Source: an uncultured Vibrio sp.
GTDB taxonomy: Bacteria; Pseudomonadota; Gammaproteobacteria; Enterobacterales; Vibrionaceae
Assembly: GCF_963675395.1 (NCBI RefSeq)
Contig: NZ_OY776223.1
Span: 372,001 to 436,000, forward strand
Direction of reading: 5' to 3'
Length of the DNA: 64,000 nucleotides
The position numbers were made by a program, and so were the translations under genes. The notes under the pieces are model-generated. The model did no database searches. It had not been told where the DNA came from and saw nothing but the letters and a program-made list of their open reading frames with translations. Of the stretch, positions 18,874 through 28,727 are shown piece after piece (positions within the stretch are counted from its first letter, which is position 1; every line of letters starts with the position of its first letter).

Positions 18874-19560
18874 TTACCTTGTCACCTTCTTATAGCAACG
18901 TTCAGGCCGCCCAACCGTGCCGTAATTTAAATCGGCCTCCAATTCACCAGCGCTAATTAAGTATTCCAAATATCGCCTTGCGGTCGTTCGACTCGCCCCG
19001 ATCTTTTCTCCTGCTTCGTCCGCCGTGAGCATTTCTCCCCCAGGAAACAAATCGCGGATTTTGTCCAGCGTGACACTATCAATCCCTTTTGGCAGACGCT
19101 TCGCTGCAGTGTTTGTCACACTATTCGATTGCAGCATCTTGTCAACCAAGCTTTGATCCAGGCTTCCAGCGACATTCAATCGTTCACGTTGCGAAAGGTA
19201 CTTTTTCAGTGCCACTTCTAACCGCGGAAACATGATCGGTTTTAGTAGATAGTCAACAACACCACCTCTCATGGCCGTTTGCAGTGTCTCAACATCTCTC
19301 GCGGCGGTAATCAAAATCACATCACAAGTTTGATTTTTAGTTCGCAACGTATTGAGGATCTCCAGACCTGTGCCATCAGGAAGATAAACATCCATCAGCA
19401 GTAAATCTGGTTTGAGTATCTCCAGTTGCATTTCTGCTTCCATTCGCGTTGTTGCTATGCCCACAACCTCCAGCCCTGGCAATTGGCTAAGGTACTTGTG
19501 GTGGAGTTCTGCGATAGCAAGATCATCTTCAATGACCATGACACGCGTTGCCGTCTTCAT
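18874..19560 (-). CDS. CitB/DcuR-family response regulator
   Basis: A 228-residue regulator paired with the kinase gene directly upstream. The receiver domain (1-125) has the phospho-accepting aspartate near residue 56 in LLLMDVYLPDGTG and the conserved lysine in LLKPIMFPR. The C-terminal helix-turn-helix (GEKIGASRTTARRYLEYLI) is of the CitB/DcuR type, which usually controls di- or tricarboxylate transport and metabolism. Its ATG overlaps the kinase stop. No transporter adjoins, so targets lie elsewhere; the tct operon 10 kb away is a speculative candidate. Confidence 0.9.
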   Translation of the reverse strand: MKTATRVMVIEDDLAIAELHHKYLSQLPGLEVVGIATTRMEAEMQLEILKPDLLLMDVYLPDGTGLEILNTLRTKNQTCDVILITAARDVETLQTAMRGGVVDYLLKPIMFPRLEVALKKYLSQRERLNVAGSLDQSLVDKMLQSNSVTNTAAKRLPKGIDSVTLDKIRDLFPGGEMLTADEAGEKIGASRTTARRYLEYLISAGELEADLNYGTVGRPERCYKKVTR

Positions 19561-21176
19561 ATTTGTTCTTCCTTTGGCAAATACACGGTTATTCTCGTTC
19601 CATATTGCGTATTCGGTAGCATCTCAACATAACCGTGATAGCGTGTGGCGAGTTGGTTGACCAAGTGCAATCCCACACCTCGATTGTGAAGCGCTTTGGT
19701 TGAAATGCCTTTTTTGAAAAGTGCTTGTGGTTCAATATTGTTTGGCAGACCACATCCTCGATCACTGACTTCCATGATCACTTCGTTACCGTAGTCACTC
19801 AGCGAAACCTCGATGTCTCGACGCTCAACCGCCACCGTGGACTCTTCACGAATCGTGGACAACGTTGCATCAAAAGCATTATCAATTAAGTTGCCCAAAA
19901 TAGTCACCAAATCTTCTGCGTTCAACCATTCAGGTAGTGGCTCTAAACGGCTCCCTTCTTCAACGACTAGATTTAAGCCCAGCTCACGAGCACGCTCTGT
20001 TTTCCCCAATAACATGCCAGCAATCAGCGGATCTTTTATGGTGTCGCGTAAAAACTCGATCATGGCTTGGTAATGGGCGGTTTCTTGCCCTATCAACTTT
20101 TGCACAGCATCAAGCTCTCCCATCTGGACCAGTCCGCTAATGGTGTTGAGTTTGTTTCTGTGCTCATGTGTTTGAGAACGCAGCAGTTCTGCGTACTCCT
20201 TGGTCTGGGACAACTGCTCTGTCAAGTCACTGATTTCATCACGTAGACGAAAACTGGACACCGCTCCAACCACTTTTCCATCAACATATATTGGAGAGCG
20301 ATTAGCAATCAAGCGTTTATGATTAAGGTAAATTTCAATGTCGTGGTCTTCTTGTCCGGTTTCAAGCACGGTATATAAATCGCTATCACGCAATGTCTCT
20401 GTTAGAGGTTTATTGAGAGCCGTTTCTCTGTCGATCCCTAAGATCTGACACGCGCTGCGGTTTATCGATCGTAGGACACCTTGAGAGTCAATGCTTAAAA
20501 TGCCCTCTTTGATGGTTCCCATCGTAACTTCAAGTTCGCCGTACAAACGGCCAATTTCTTCTGGCTCGAAGCCCAGAATTGCCCGTTGAAACTTTCTTGA
20601 GGCATAGTTAGAAACCACGGCATTCGCAATAACCACGATCACAACCATAAGGATTAGAAAGGTTAAAAAAGGCTCTATACGATCTTGTAACCGCTCGAGC
20701 AAATAACCTACCGACACGACCCCAATAACTCGGCCTTCATCGTCAAATATCGCGGCTTTTCCTCGAATGGAGTAACCTAATGAGCCTTTTGCTGTTGATA
20801 TATATGACTTGCCCTCGTCAAGTGCTCGTTGGTTATCACCGCCTTTCATCGGCTTTCCAACTCGCTCATCAATAGGATGGATAACACGCACACCTTGATG
20901 ATCGCCAATGACAATAAATGCCGCACCAATAGCTTGGGTTAGCTCACGAAAACGATCTTGATAGGGCTCTGGATTGTCACTCTCTATGATTTCGCGGACC
21001 ATCTCGGAGTTTGCTAAAAACTGAGCGACACCGAGTGCTTTCTCTCCCATTTCTTGCTCTTGATTCACTTTCAGATAGGTAAACCCAGCTGCGACAAGTA
21101 GCAACAACTCAATCAAACCCGAAAGCGTCATAATAATGAGCATGCGCTTACGAAAGCTTATCGTACTCCAACTCAC
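19557..21176 (-). CDS. CitA/DcuS-family sensor histidine kinase
   Basis: A 539-residue inner-membrane sensor. Transmembrane helix 1 at about 12-34, a periplasmic single-Cache domain of ~135 residues (typical SLGYSIRGKAAIFDDEGRVI), helix 2 at about 170-192, a cytoplasmic PAS domain (about 212-320), the phospho-histidine segment QTHEHRNKLNTISGL near 340 and an ATPase domain with N-box GNLIDNAFDA and DRGCGLPNN. Such sensors bind citrate, malate, fumarate or similar acids. The GTG start is supported by GAGGG 7 nt upstream. It overlaps the regulator gene by 4 bp. Confidence 0.9.
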   Translation of the reverse strand: MSWSTISFRKRMLIIMTLSGLIELLLLVAAGFTYLKVNQEQEMGEKALGVAQFLANSEMVREIIESDNPEPYQDRFRELTQAIGAAFIVIGDHQGVRVIHPIDERVGKPMKGGDNQRALDEGKSYISTAKGSLGYSIRGKAAIFDDEGRVIGVVSVGYLLERLQDRIEPFLTFLILMVVIVVIANAVVSNYASRKFQRAILGFEPEEIGRLYGELEVTMGTIKEGILSIDSQGVLRSINRSACQILGIDRETALNKPLTETLRDSDLYTVLETGQEDHDIEIYLNHKRLIANRSPIYVDGKVVGAVSSFRLRDEISDLTEQLSQTKEYAELLRSQTHEHRNKLNTISGLVQMGELDAVQKLIGQETAHYQAMIEFLRDTIKDPLIAGMLLGKTERARELGLNLVVEEGSRLEPLPEWLNAEDLVTILGNLIDNAFDATLSTIREESTVAVERRDIEVSLSDYGNEVIMEVSDRGCGLPNNIEPQALFKKGISTKALHNRGVGLHLVNQLATRYHGYVEMLPNTQYGTRITVYLPKEEQI

Positions 21177-21651
21177 AAACTAACCCTCAACAAAGCTTCC
21201 AGTAGCGTAAGTTAACATTGAGTTAACAGTCCGGTTGTTATCAGATATCAAATCTGTGAACAGCACAAACAAACCACGAAGTTTGTGGTCAAATAACAGA
21301 CGGCTCGAAATGGTTAAGCGCAAACATTTACTAAACAAAATGCATTCACCTTATATTCAACATTGCACATAACTCCGGTTCGAAAACATGAGATTGATCA
21401 CACCAATTTTGGCGTTTTTTGAAGCGTCTTCCTACTTTCAAGCGTATAATTTTTAGTCAGGGAGACCGAGCAGAGCCTCCCATTTAAAAAGCAGTGAAAC
21501 CGGAAGTCTATAAAGAGCTCAACATAATTGTCAGTAAATTAGAATAAAAATTCACTTCAAAAACTACTGCGATATGACAAATAGTTAGACACCATCTGAG
21601 TACTAAAGCGATATGCAGAGGTGTATTTATAGTTAGAAGGAACACTAAAAA
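21177..21651. other. Intergenic region between the two-component system and a small ORF
   Basis: No gene seen. A hairpin ACCAC/GTGGT around GAAGTTT lies near 21275-21291, and TGTGATCAATCTCAT (minus strand, about 21387-21401) resembles half of a CRP site. Both are weak. Confidence 0.3.
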
Positions 21652-21879
21652 ATGGAACGTGATCATTTTGGAATTTGCCTTAATAAGGCCATGTTGTCAG
21701 AAAATATGTCTTCGACTTTCACGCATGTCCGTGCGTACGAAAAAAATGGAGGTAACGCTACAGAGCTTAAAGTGCTGCTTTCATTCCCTCAAATGAGTGG
21801 AAAGGATCTATTGAATACAATGTGTGGCTCTCGTCAACTAGAATGGCGAGCCGAGTTCCACTGCCCGTACCAAAAATAA
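21652..21879 (+). CDS. Hypothetical protein, 75 aa
   Basis: A small acidic-to-neutral cytoplasmic frame beginning MERDHFGICLNKAMLSENMS and ending EFHCPYQK, with no membrane segment or signal peptide. AAGGA lies 10 nt before the ATG. A possible hairpin (CGGCGTC 21893-21899 with GACGCCG 21919-21925) follows 14 bp after the stop. Family not recognised. Confidence 0.5.
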   Translation: MERDHFGICLNKAMLSENMSSTFTHVRAYEKNGGNATELKVLLSFPQMSGKDLLNTMCGSRQLEWRAEFHCPYQK

Positions 21880-22014
21880 CGTTGTGCCAAATCGGCGTCT
21901 GGAGATTGGCATTAACCGGACGCCGTTGTAGCCCGATTTTCTCGATGTAACCACTTAACATTAAACCGTTATTCCTCTATATTAGAGCCAATACTCTACA
22001 ACAAAGCAGCCACT

Positions 22015-23430
22015 ATGAAACAAACTGGAAAGTTTTGTGTACTTGCTCTCATCAGTAGCTCTATTTCTTTTACCTGTCATTCCACGCCTATAACGTTAGA
22101 TAGTGCATGGCAAATGCTGTTAGAAAATAACTACTCCCTGAAAGCGCAGCGTTCTAATGTAGAAAGTTATCATTACCAAGAGAAAGCCACTGGTAACCTC
22201 AATTTGCCGCAAATTTCTCTCGGTGCAAACTATACGCGTTTAGATACTGACGTGACCCTTTCCGGCAAACAGATCGTTGACAGTACAGGTGCTGAGATTG
22301 TGGTTCCCCCAATCTTTCAAAACCTATTAGGCACGTTAGCGAACACCACGTCGACCATTACCGAACGTGACATTTTCTCTTCTTCTATTCGTGCAATCTG
22401 GCCTGTTTTTACGGGCGGTCAGATTTCGGCCGCACAAACAGCTGCTGAAGGAAAAACCGACGAAGCGAAAAGCCAACTGGCAATGGAACAACAAGCGCGT
22501 TTTGAAGATCTATCGAAGTACTATTTTTCCGTCGTGTTGGCAAAAGAAGTGCTCGCCACCCGTCAGGCGGTAGAAAAAGGGTTGAGAAAACACCGCGACT
22601 TCGCCATTAAGCTGGAAGAGCAAGGGCAAATCGCCCGCGTTGAACGTTTGCAAGCGGAAGCCTCACTCGATAAAGCCTCGGTTGAAACGCGCAAAGCAGC
22701 AAGTGATCTCACCATAGCTGAAGCAGCACTGGGAAAACTGCTGGCACAAGAGCAATCTGTTGAACCAGCCGAGACTTTATTCATTAACAAAAATCTCCCA
22801 CCGCTCACTGCATTTATTGATCAAACATTACTCACCTACCCAGGTTTGGATCTTCTCGATGCTAAAGACAAACAAGCGCGCAGTTTAATCAAGGCGGAAA
22901 AAGGAAAGTATTATCCTGAAGTCTTTTTGTACGGAGATTACACCTTATACGAAGATGACTCCTTAGCCAGCCAACTCAAGCCAGACTGGTTAGTCGGTGT
23001 TGGTGTGAGTGTCCCTTTGATTGAGTCTACAGGTCGAAGTGAAAAAACCAAAGCCGCTCAAAGCATGGTTTCTCAAGTCGACGCATTAAAGTCTCAGGCC
23101 AAACAAGATCTATCACTATTAGTCCAAAAAACGTACTTGGAAGCACAACAAGCGATTGATGAAGTGATTGGGCTGGAATCGAGTATCGCGCTTGCAAACG
23201 AAAACCTACATCTACGAGAAAAAGCGTTTACTCAAGGCCTTTCTTCTTCCCTCGATGTGGTCGATGCACAGCTCTATGTTGCCAATATCGAAACTCAACG
23301 TTCGGCAGCAAGATTCCGATACCTGCTCTCTCTGACCAAGCTATTGGCTCTAAGTAGCGAAATTGACAGCTTCCAACAATACCAGAGCACCGCATATACC
23401 CCAGTTTCAACATCTAAAGAGAATAGATAA
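22015..23430 (+). CDS. TolC-family outer membrane efflux protein
   Basis: A 471-residue outer-membrane channel protein with a signal peptide at 1-25 (LALISSSISFTCHS) and the duplicated helical-barrel fold of the OEP family. Long helical repeats such as RVERLQAEASLDKASVETRK and TQGLSSSLDVVDAQLYVAN are typical of the coiled-coil segments. It is the first gene of a four-gene export operon with an HlyD-type adaptor 3 bp downstream and two ABC-2 permeases. It is distinct from housekeeping TolC, which stands alone. The ribosome site is weak. Confidence 0.92.
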   Translation: MKQTGKFCVLALISSSISFTCHSTPITLDSAWQMLLENNYSLKAQRSNVESYHYQEKATGNLNLPQISLGANYTRLDTDVTLSGKQIVDSTGAEIVVPPIFQNLLGTLANTTSTITERDIFSSSIRAIWPVFTGGQISAAQTAAEGKTDEAKSQLAMEQQARFEDLSKYYFSVVLAKEVLATRQAVEKGLRKHRDFAIKLEEQGQIARVERLQAEASLDKASVETRKAASDLTIAEAALGKLLAQEQSVEPAETLFINKNLPPLTAFIDQTLLTYPGLDLLDAKDKQARSLIKAEKGKYYPEVFLYGDYTLYEDDSLASQLKPDWLVGVGVSVPLIESTGRSEKTKAAQSMVSQVDALKSQAKQDLSLLVQKTYLEAQQAIDEVIGLESSIALANENLHLREKAFTQGLSSSLDVVDAQLYVANIETQRSAARFRYLLSLTKLLALSSEIDSFQQYQSTAYTPVSTSKENR

Positions 23431-23433
23431 ACC

Positions 23434-24414
23434 ATGGCAGAAAAATCATTAAAACCCGTTTTATTATCACTTTGTGCTTTAGGTGTTGCTTCATGGGTTG
23501 GTTTTCAGTTTTATCAGGCGTATCAACCAAAACCCGTTCGCCTACAAGGTATGATTGAAGCGCAACAGTACAGCATCTCTTCAAAGGTGCCTGGTCGTAT
23601 TGATCAAGTCATGGTACGTAAAGGGGATGACGTAGAAAAAGGTCAGCTAATTTTCACACTTCACAGTCCAGAGATCGCCGCCAAATTGGAGCAAGCAAAA
23701 GCTGGAGAAAAAGCGGCAGATGCTCTAGCGCAAGAGGCTGAAAAAGGGGCTCGCGAACAACAGATCCAAGCAGCAAAAGATCAATGGTTAAAGGCTCAAG
23801 CCGCGGCGAATCTCATGAAAAAGACTTATAACCGAGTTAATAATCTGTACAAAGATGGGGTGGTTGCAGAGCAAAAACGTGATGAAGCGTTAACTCAATG
23901 GCAAGCAGCTAAATACACACAAAGTGCGGCTTTCCAAATGTACGAAATGGCGAAAGAAGGGACGCGCAGTGAAACCAAAGTCGCTGCGGCAGAAAAAGCC
24001 CGCATGGCGTCTGGTGCAGTTGCTGAGGTTGAAGCTTACGCGAAAGATACGCAAATCCACAGCTGGTTTAATGGCGAAGTCTCTCAGGTTCTATTGCAAA
24101 GTGGTGAGCTTGCACCTCAAGGATTTCCTGTCGTTACGGTTATAGATACACAAGACGCTTGGGCAACACTTAATGTCCGTGAAGATCTTTTGCAGTATTT
24201 TAGCAAAGGGACCACCTTTCAAGCTTACTTGCCGGCTTTGGATAAGAAAGTAGAATTTACAGTGACGCATGTTGCAGTGATGGGCGACTTTGCCACATGG
24301 CGCGCAACAGACTCCGCTCAAGGCTTTGATTTACGAACGTTCGAAGTCGAAGCAAGACCGACTCAACAAGAATCCAAATTACGCATGGGCATGAGTGTCG
24401 TGGTTGAACTCTGA
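23434..24414 (+). CDS. HlyD-family periplasmic adaptor (membrane fusion protein)
   Basis: A 326-residue adaptor linking inner-membrane permeases to the outer-membrane channel. Single anchor helix at about 9-28; a first lipoyl half-motif around YSISSKVPGRIDQVMVRKGD; an alpha-helical hairpin (about 85-170) rich in K, A, E and Q; the second lipoyl half at about 200-215; then a beta-barrel. It starts 3 bp after the tolC-like stop and is 38 bp ahead of the first permease, so it is part of one export complex. Confidence 0.92.
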   Translation: MAEKSLKPVLLSLCALGVASWVGFQFYQAYQPKPVRLQGMIEAQQYSISSKVPGRIDQVMVRKGDDVEKGQLIFTLHSPEIAAKLEQAKAGEKAADALAQEAEKGAREQQIQAAKDQWLKAQAAANLMKKTYNRVNNLYKDGVVAEQKRDEALTQWQAAKYTQSAAFQMYEMAKEGTRSETKVAAAEKARMASGAVAEVEAYAKDTQIHSWFNGEVSQVLLQSGELAPQGFPVVTVIDTQDAWATLNVREDLLQYFSKGTTFQAYLPALDKKVEFTVTHVAVMGDFATWRATDSAQGFDLRTFEVEARPTQQESKLRMGMSVVVEL

Positions 24415-24452
24415 ACGAATACATCTGAACTTCAGCCACTAAGGTTTACGCT

Positions 24453-25619
24453 ATGACGGTAGAGCTTTCACAACGGCACATCTTACGGCGCGATAAGTGG
24501 TTATTATCTTGCCTTACTTGGGTGCCCATTTTACTTGCCCTAACTATTTGGGGAGTCTTCTCAGCGGGTATTGCTCGCGATTTGCCCATTGGCATCGTGG
24601 ACATGCAGCACTCTCAACTTTCACGGACGCTAACCCAGTCGCTGGATGCCTCGTCGACTTTGTCAGTGGATTACCATTACGCCAGTGTGACCGATGCAAA
24701 AAATGCCATGGTTGAAGGTGATATATACGCTTATGCAGTGATCCCACCAAAGTTTGATAAGGACATACTTCAGCACCGTCAGCCCCAGTTATCTGTGTTT
24801 TTTAACAGCCAGTATATTCTGGTTGCGAAGCTAATTAATTCCGCGGTGGCACAAGCGCAAGGCTATTTTGATGCTCAGTTACAAACCATGGGCAGTCTCG
24901 CCAAAGGCAATACCACTGCAATGTCAGCTATTGGGAAGGCGGTGCCTGTTTCGACACAAATTACTGCACTGTTTAATCGTAATACCAATTACGCTCAGTT
25001 TCTGGTTACCGCGATCGTACCCGCCATTTGGCAGATTTGTATCGTAGTCAGTACGATTTTAATTCTCGGTGCTTATTTTCGTATTTATGGCGACAAAAGT
25101 GGGTTTCAGTTTCTGGGAGAAAAACCCTGCTTACGACTGGCTTCCGTTCTAGGCTCATACATCCCCGTATTTATGCTTCAAGGTGCCCTGTTCCTCTACT
25201 GGTTTTATGTGTTACTTGATTGGCCGATGGAAGGCAATGTGGTTGTTATCTTGTTGGCTCAACTAGTCACGGTTATTGCCTGCACTATCATGGGCGCTCT
25301 GTTTTTCTTCCTCTCCATGGACCCTGCTCGGGCAATGAGTTTTGCTGGTGCGTTTACTGCGCCAAGTTTTGCCTTTATGGGAATCACCTTTCCGGTGACA
25401 GATATGAATATGCTCGCGACAACCTGGCGCTCCTTACTACCCATTAGCCATTACATCGAAGTTCAAGTTGGCCAGGCAAGCTACGGCGCGCCTGCCGCTC
25501 AATCTCTGAGCTCACTGTGGACCATGATGGGTTATATTGTGCCTTTGCTAATGACTACTGCGTTGATTCACAAACACCGAAATGGCGCGAGCCTCAATCA
25601 TAATCAGGAGGCCCTATGA
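24453..25619 (+). CDS. ABC-2 type permease (YhhJ/YbhR-like), first of two
   Basis: A 388-residue membrane protein of the ABC-2 exporter superfamily: one N-terminal helix (about 20-42), a periplasmic domain of ~150 residues (IGIVDMQHSQLSRTL start) and a C-terminal block of five helices from about residue 180. It ends overlapping the next permease gene by 4 bp (ATGA). No ATPase gene occurs in the operon, which is unusual for ABC-2 proteins. Confidence 0.88.
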   Translation: MTVELSQRHILRRDKWLLSCLTWVPILLALTIWGVFSAGIARDLPIGIVDMQHSQLSRTLTQSLDASSTLSVDYHYASVTDAKNAMVEGDIYAYAVIPPKFDKDILQHRQPQLSVFFNSQYILVAKLINSAVAQAQGYFDAQLQTMGSLAKGNTTAMSAIGKAVPVSTQITALFNRNTNYAQFLVTAIVPAIWQICIVVSTILILGAYFRIYGDKSGFQFLGEKPCLRLASVLGSYIPVFMLQGALFLYWFYVLLDWPMEGNVVVILLAQLVTVIACTIMGALFFFLSMDPARAMSFAGAFTAPSFAFMGITFPVTDMNMLATTWRSLLPISHYIEVQVGQASYGAPAAQSLSSLWTMMGYIVPLLMTTALIHKHRNGASLNHNQEAL

Positions 25620-26767
25620 CACTCTGGCAACTGATTAAAGCGGAAATTCGCGCAGTATTAACCAACCCAGTGGTGACACTGACCGTTTTTGGTGGCGTGG
25701 TGTTTTACTCCTTTCTCTACCCTCTGCCCTACACACAACAAATCCCTCGTGATCAGCCGATTGCCGTCGTCAATCTGGATGGAAGCCAAACCAGTTTGAA
25801 ACTAGAGCGTATGGTTGATGCAACACCTCAGGTAAGCATTGTGTCTAGGCTAAATAGCATTGAAGATGCCAAACACGCCTTTTTGCAGCGTGATATTACT
25901 GGCTTTCTAGTGATTCCTGAGCACTTCTATAGAGATTTGATACTAGGCAAGAGCCCGACCTTAGCCTATGCGGCTGATGCGTCTTACTTTCTCGTTTACG
26001 GCACTGTCGTGGAAGGGTTAGCACAAGCTGGCGGAACGTTAGGTGCGCAGGTAAAAGTGAGTGAGTTAGTGATGGAGGGAGTGCCTCTTAGCATGGCCAG
26101 TCAAAATTACTCTTCCATAAAACTGAATATGAAACCGACCTTCAATCCCGCGATGGGTTATATCGAATATGTGGTACCCGCGGTGTTCGTGCTGATTTTA
26201 CAACAAACGTTGATCATGGCCGTTGGGTTGCAAACGGGATCACAGCGACATGGTCGAGGTTACTGGTCACAAGTAACAACGCCTTCATTACTGCTGGTAA
26301 GGACGCTTATCTTTGTCGCGATTTATTTCCTGCTTAGTACGTATTATTTTGGTGCCAGCTTTGAACGGTTAAGCGTTAATCACATTGCTAAAGCAACCGA
26401 GCTGCTCACATTGCTTTTACCCTTTCTTCTAAGTTGCTGTGGCTTGGGTTTCTGGCTTGGTTACCTTCTGCCACGAAGGGAATTAGTCACCTTAGTCGTG
26501 CTGGTCAGTTCTATGCCACTTATCTTCCTTGCCGGGTTTATATGGCCAGTAGAGTCCATTCCGGCTCCCCTGCTTTGGGTTGCTGATTTAAGCCCGAGCA
26601 CTTGGGCGATTAAGGGCTTTCTCGCCTTAAATCAAATGGGCGCAACATGGCAACAAGTGGCTAAACACTGGACTGCCCTTTGGCTGCTAACTGTGTTCTG
26701 GGGCGGTATCGCGTATTGGATAGCTAGACGCCATTCAAAACCAGTGGTGACAGAAAGTCTTGGTTAA
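25616..26767 (+). CDS. ABC-2 type permease, second of two
   Basis: A 383-residue paralogue of the upstream permease with the same design: N-terminal helix (about 17-35), periplasmic domain starting IAVVNLDGSQTSLKLERM, then five or six C-terminal helices including the family segment SSMPLIFLAGFIWPVESIP. CAGGAGG precedes its ATG. It probably forms a heterodimer with its neighbour. It ends the operon 61 bp before a convergent gene. Confidence 0.88.
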   Translation: MTLWQLIKAEIRAVLTNPVVTLTVFGGVVFYSFLYPLPYTQQIPRDQPIAVVNLDGSQTSLKLERMVDATPQVSIVSRLNSIEDAKHAFLQRDITGFLVIPEHFYRDLILGKSPTLAYAADASYFLVYGTVVEGLAQAGGTLGAQVKVSELVMEGVPLSMASQNYSSIKLNMKPTFNPAMGYIEYVVPAVFVLILQQTLIMAVGLQTGSQRHGRGYWSQVTTPSLLLVRTLIFVAIYFLLSTYYFGASFERLSVNHIAKATELLTLLLPFLLSCCGLGFWLGYLLPRRELVTLVVLVSSMPLIFLAGFIWPVESIPAPLLWVADLSPSTWAIKGFLALNQMGATWQQVAKHWTALWLLTVFWGGIAYWIARRHSKPVVTESLG

Positions 26768-26827
26768 AGGACTTTTACTTAAACATAAGCATCAAGCACA
26801 AGAACCGTTGGTCTGCCCTTGTTATGG

Positions 26828-27742
26828 CTAACGCGTTCTTGACTCCATCGTTTGTAAGATCAAGCACACGCCGATAAAACCGATACCTAACCAGCCTAAT
26901 ACAGAGATCTGCTCTCCAACTATCCAAACTGCGAAAACTGCAGCAACAACTGGCTCAAACAAGGTGAGCAACGTTGCACGGCTCACCTCAACATGCCTCA
27001 ATCCATAGCCGTAGGCAAGATAAGCAATGCACATGGGTACCACAGCCATATAAACCGCAACCATCGAATTGGTTATACCGGAAAACAAGTTATCACCGGT
27101 GAACCACAGGCTAGGAATCAGCATCAGCGCTCCACCAGCAAATATGCACCCCAGCGCGGCCTGCGATTTTACCCCACTATCAATCATAGATTTGGCAACC
27201 CAAGAATAGACGGCATAGGAAAGGCCCGCGAGTAGACCAAGTAAGATACCAAGAATATAGCCAGAATCACTGGCGGATGTGTTGCCGTCTTCTCTGCCCA
27301 AGACCAAGAGTACGATGCCAAGAACACCTAAAGCAAAACTCATCCACCACTGAAAACTCACACTGTACGCTTTGCTGATAAGACGCTCGAGCAGTATCGT
27401 AAAAAATGGCGCGCTGGCAATGGAAACAACCGTACCAATCGCAACGCCTGATAACTGCATTGATGTGTAGAACGCAAGCGGATAGACAGCTAAAGCCGTT
27501 CCACCAACAGCTAACGGGTATTTAAATCGCTTAAGTTGAGAAACACTATTTACAATACTACGCAAAGAAAGCAGTGCTTGAATCACACCACCTACCCCCA
27601 TTGCAAAAGCACCAATAGCAAGTGGGCTAACTTGGTCAGCGAAACTAGCCGCCGTTCCGGTGGTTCCCCATAAGACGGAGGCAAATAAAATGGAAAATGC
27701 GCCACTTTGATACTGACTGGACGACTGGAGTGCTACTGACAT
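26828..27742 (-). CDS. EamA/DMT-family exporter
   Basis: A 304-residue inner-membrane protein with ten hydrophobic segments in two EamA repeats (FASVLWGTTGTAASF near the N-terminus; LLGLLAGLSYAVYSWVAKS in the middle). The family exports amino acids, nucleosides or other metabolites; the substrate cannot be told. It lies next to an AraC-type regulator gene on the same strand, which may control it. The ribosome site is weak (GAGAAG). Confidence 0.88.
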   Translation of the reverse strand: MSVALQSSSQYQSGAFSILFASVLWGTTGTAASFADQVSPLAIGAFAMGVGGVIQALLSLRSIVNSVSQLKRFKYPLAVGGTALAVYPLAFYTSMQLSGVAIGTVVSIASAPFFTILLERLISKAYSVSFQWWMSFALGVLGIVLLVLGREDGNTSASDSGYILGILLGLLAGLSYAVYSWVAKSMIDSGVKSQAALGCIFAGGALMLIPSLWFTGDNLFSGITNSMVAVYMAVVPMCIAYLAYGYGLRHVEVSRATLLTLFEPVVAAVFAVWIVGEQISVLGWLGIGFIGVCLILQTMESRTR

Positions 27743-27844
27743 GATTAATTAACTTCTCTATATTATCAATTTATAGAGCGTTATCTTATCTATTTTTCTT
27801 TTCCATACTTTGCAGAAAGGACGCAACAATCGCCTGTTTGGACG

Positions 27845-28558
27845 CTATTGGCGTGCAAACTCACGCGGTGATAAACCAAAGTGCAGCGAAAACCGACGAC
27901 TGAAAGCGGAAATATTACTGTACCCTACCCGCTCCGCGATCAACTGAACAGGCAAATCTGTATGAGTAAGTAACGCTTTGGCCTTTTCCATTCTTAATTC
28001 GGTGATGTACTGCAACGTACTGACGCCAACACGTTCTTTAAATCGCTTTTTAAATTGAGTGGGGCTTAAACAAGCAATTTTAGAAAGCTCAGCAATGGAC
28101 AATGACTTTTCTATATTTTCGCCAATAAAGGCTTGTACCGCCCGAATACGAGGCTCAACAGGTGTCACTTGAGTTTGCTGTTCTAGCAGCATAATAAAAA
28201 CAGTTAAAACGGAACTCTCAAGTCCACTGTCTACTTGGTGCTCGAGTTGTTTCTCAATGAAGTAAAGATAACTGAGCAACGGTGGTGATACCGCAAATTG
28301 CATTAGCCCGGTCTGCTGAAATTGACTCGGTAACGTATCTAAATCCGCGACAATAAATCTTGCTACCTCGTCTGCTTTAAATCCGTGTTCTGTACCTGCG
28401 GGGATGACAACACATTCACCGACGGAGACTTTGCCAATAAAATGAGGCATCTCGATAGCAATATTACCTTGAATAGGTAGCACTAACTGATGATAGTCAT
28501 CATGAACATGACTCTGTAACTGCTTGGTATAAGCGCGGATGCTGAGGCTGTTTTTCAT
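27845..28558 (-). CDS. AraC-family regulator with cupin-like sensor domain
   Basis: A 237-residue regulator. Residues about 10-90 form a cupin-like effector domain (HVHDDYHQLVLPIQG, then GECVVIPAGTEHGF). The last ~100 residues hold two helix-turn-helix motifs, LSIAELSKIACLSPTQFKKRF and VQLIAERVGYSNISAFSRRF, the latter the AraC signature. It is 102 bp upstream of the EamA gene on the same strand and is the obvious candidate to regulate it. Confidence 0.9.
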   Translation of the reverse strand: MKNSLSIRAYTKQLQSHVHDDYHQLVLPIQGNIAIEMPHFIGKVSVGECVVIPAGTEHGFKADEVARFIVADLDTLPSQFQQTGLMQFAVSPPLLSYLYFIEKQLEHQVDSGLESSVLTVFIMLLEQQTQVTPVEPRIRAVQAFIGENIEKSLSIAELSKIACLSPTQFKKRFKERVGVSTLQYITELRMEKAKALLTHTDLPVQLIAERVGYSNISAFSRRFSLHFGLSPREFARQ

Positions 28559-28678
28559 GAGAAGAAGGAATTGTGAGATAAGGAGTTAAATCAGTATACC
28601 CATTCCATTAGCGATGATAAAACGTCACTAATACCAATCATAGTATTTCTTCGCCTGATCTTTCTCTTTAATAACAAC

Positions 28679-28702
28679 AAAGGAGCCGAGAAAGGCTCCT
28701 TT
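28679..28702 (-). terminator. Terminator of the ectoine operon
   Basis: AAAGGAGCC/GGCTCCTTT stem with a 6-nt loop, 26 bp past the aspartokinase stop; a mixed TTTGTTGTT run follows on the minus strand. Confidence 0.8.
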
Positions 28703-28727
28703 TGTATAACGAATTGAGACATGCCTC

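Noticed and set aside
18739..18930. 63-codon plus-strand frame near the CitB-type regulator gene
   Set aside because: No ribosome site and it overlaps the 3' end of a well-supported gene on the other strand.
21387..21401. CRP-like site TGTGATCAATCTCAT
   Set aside because: Only the left half matches the consensus; too weak to annotate as a site.
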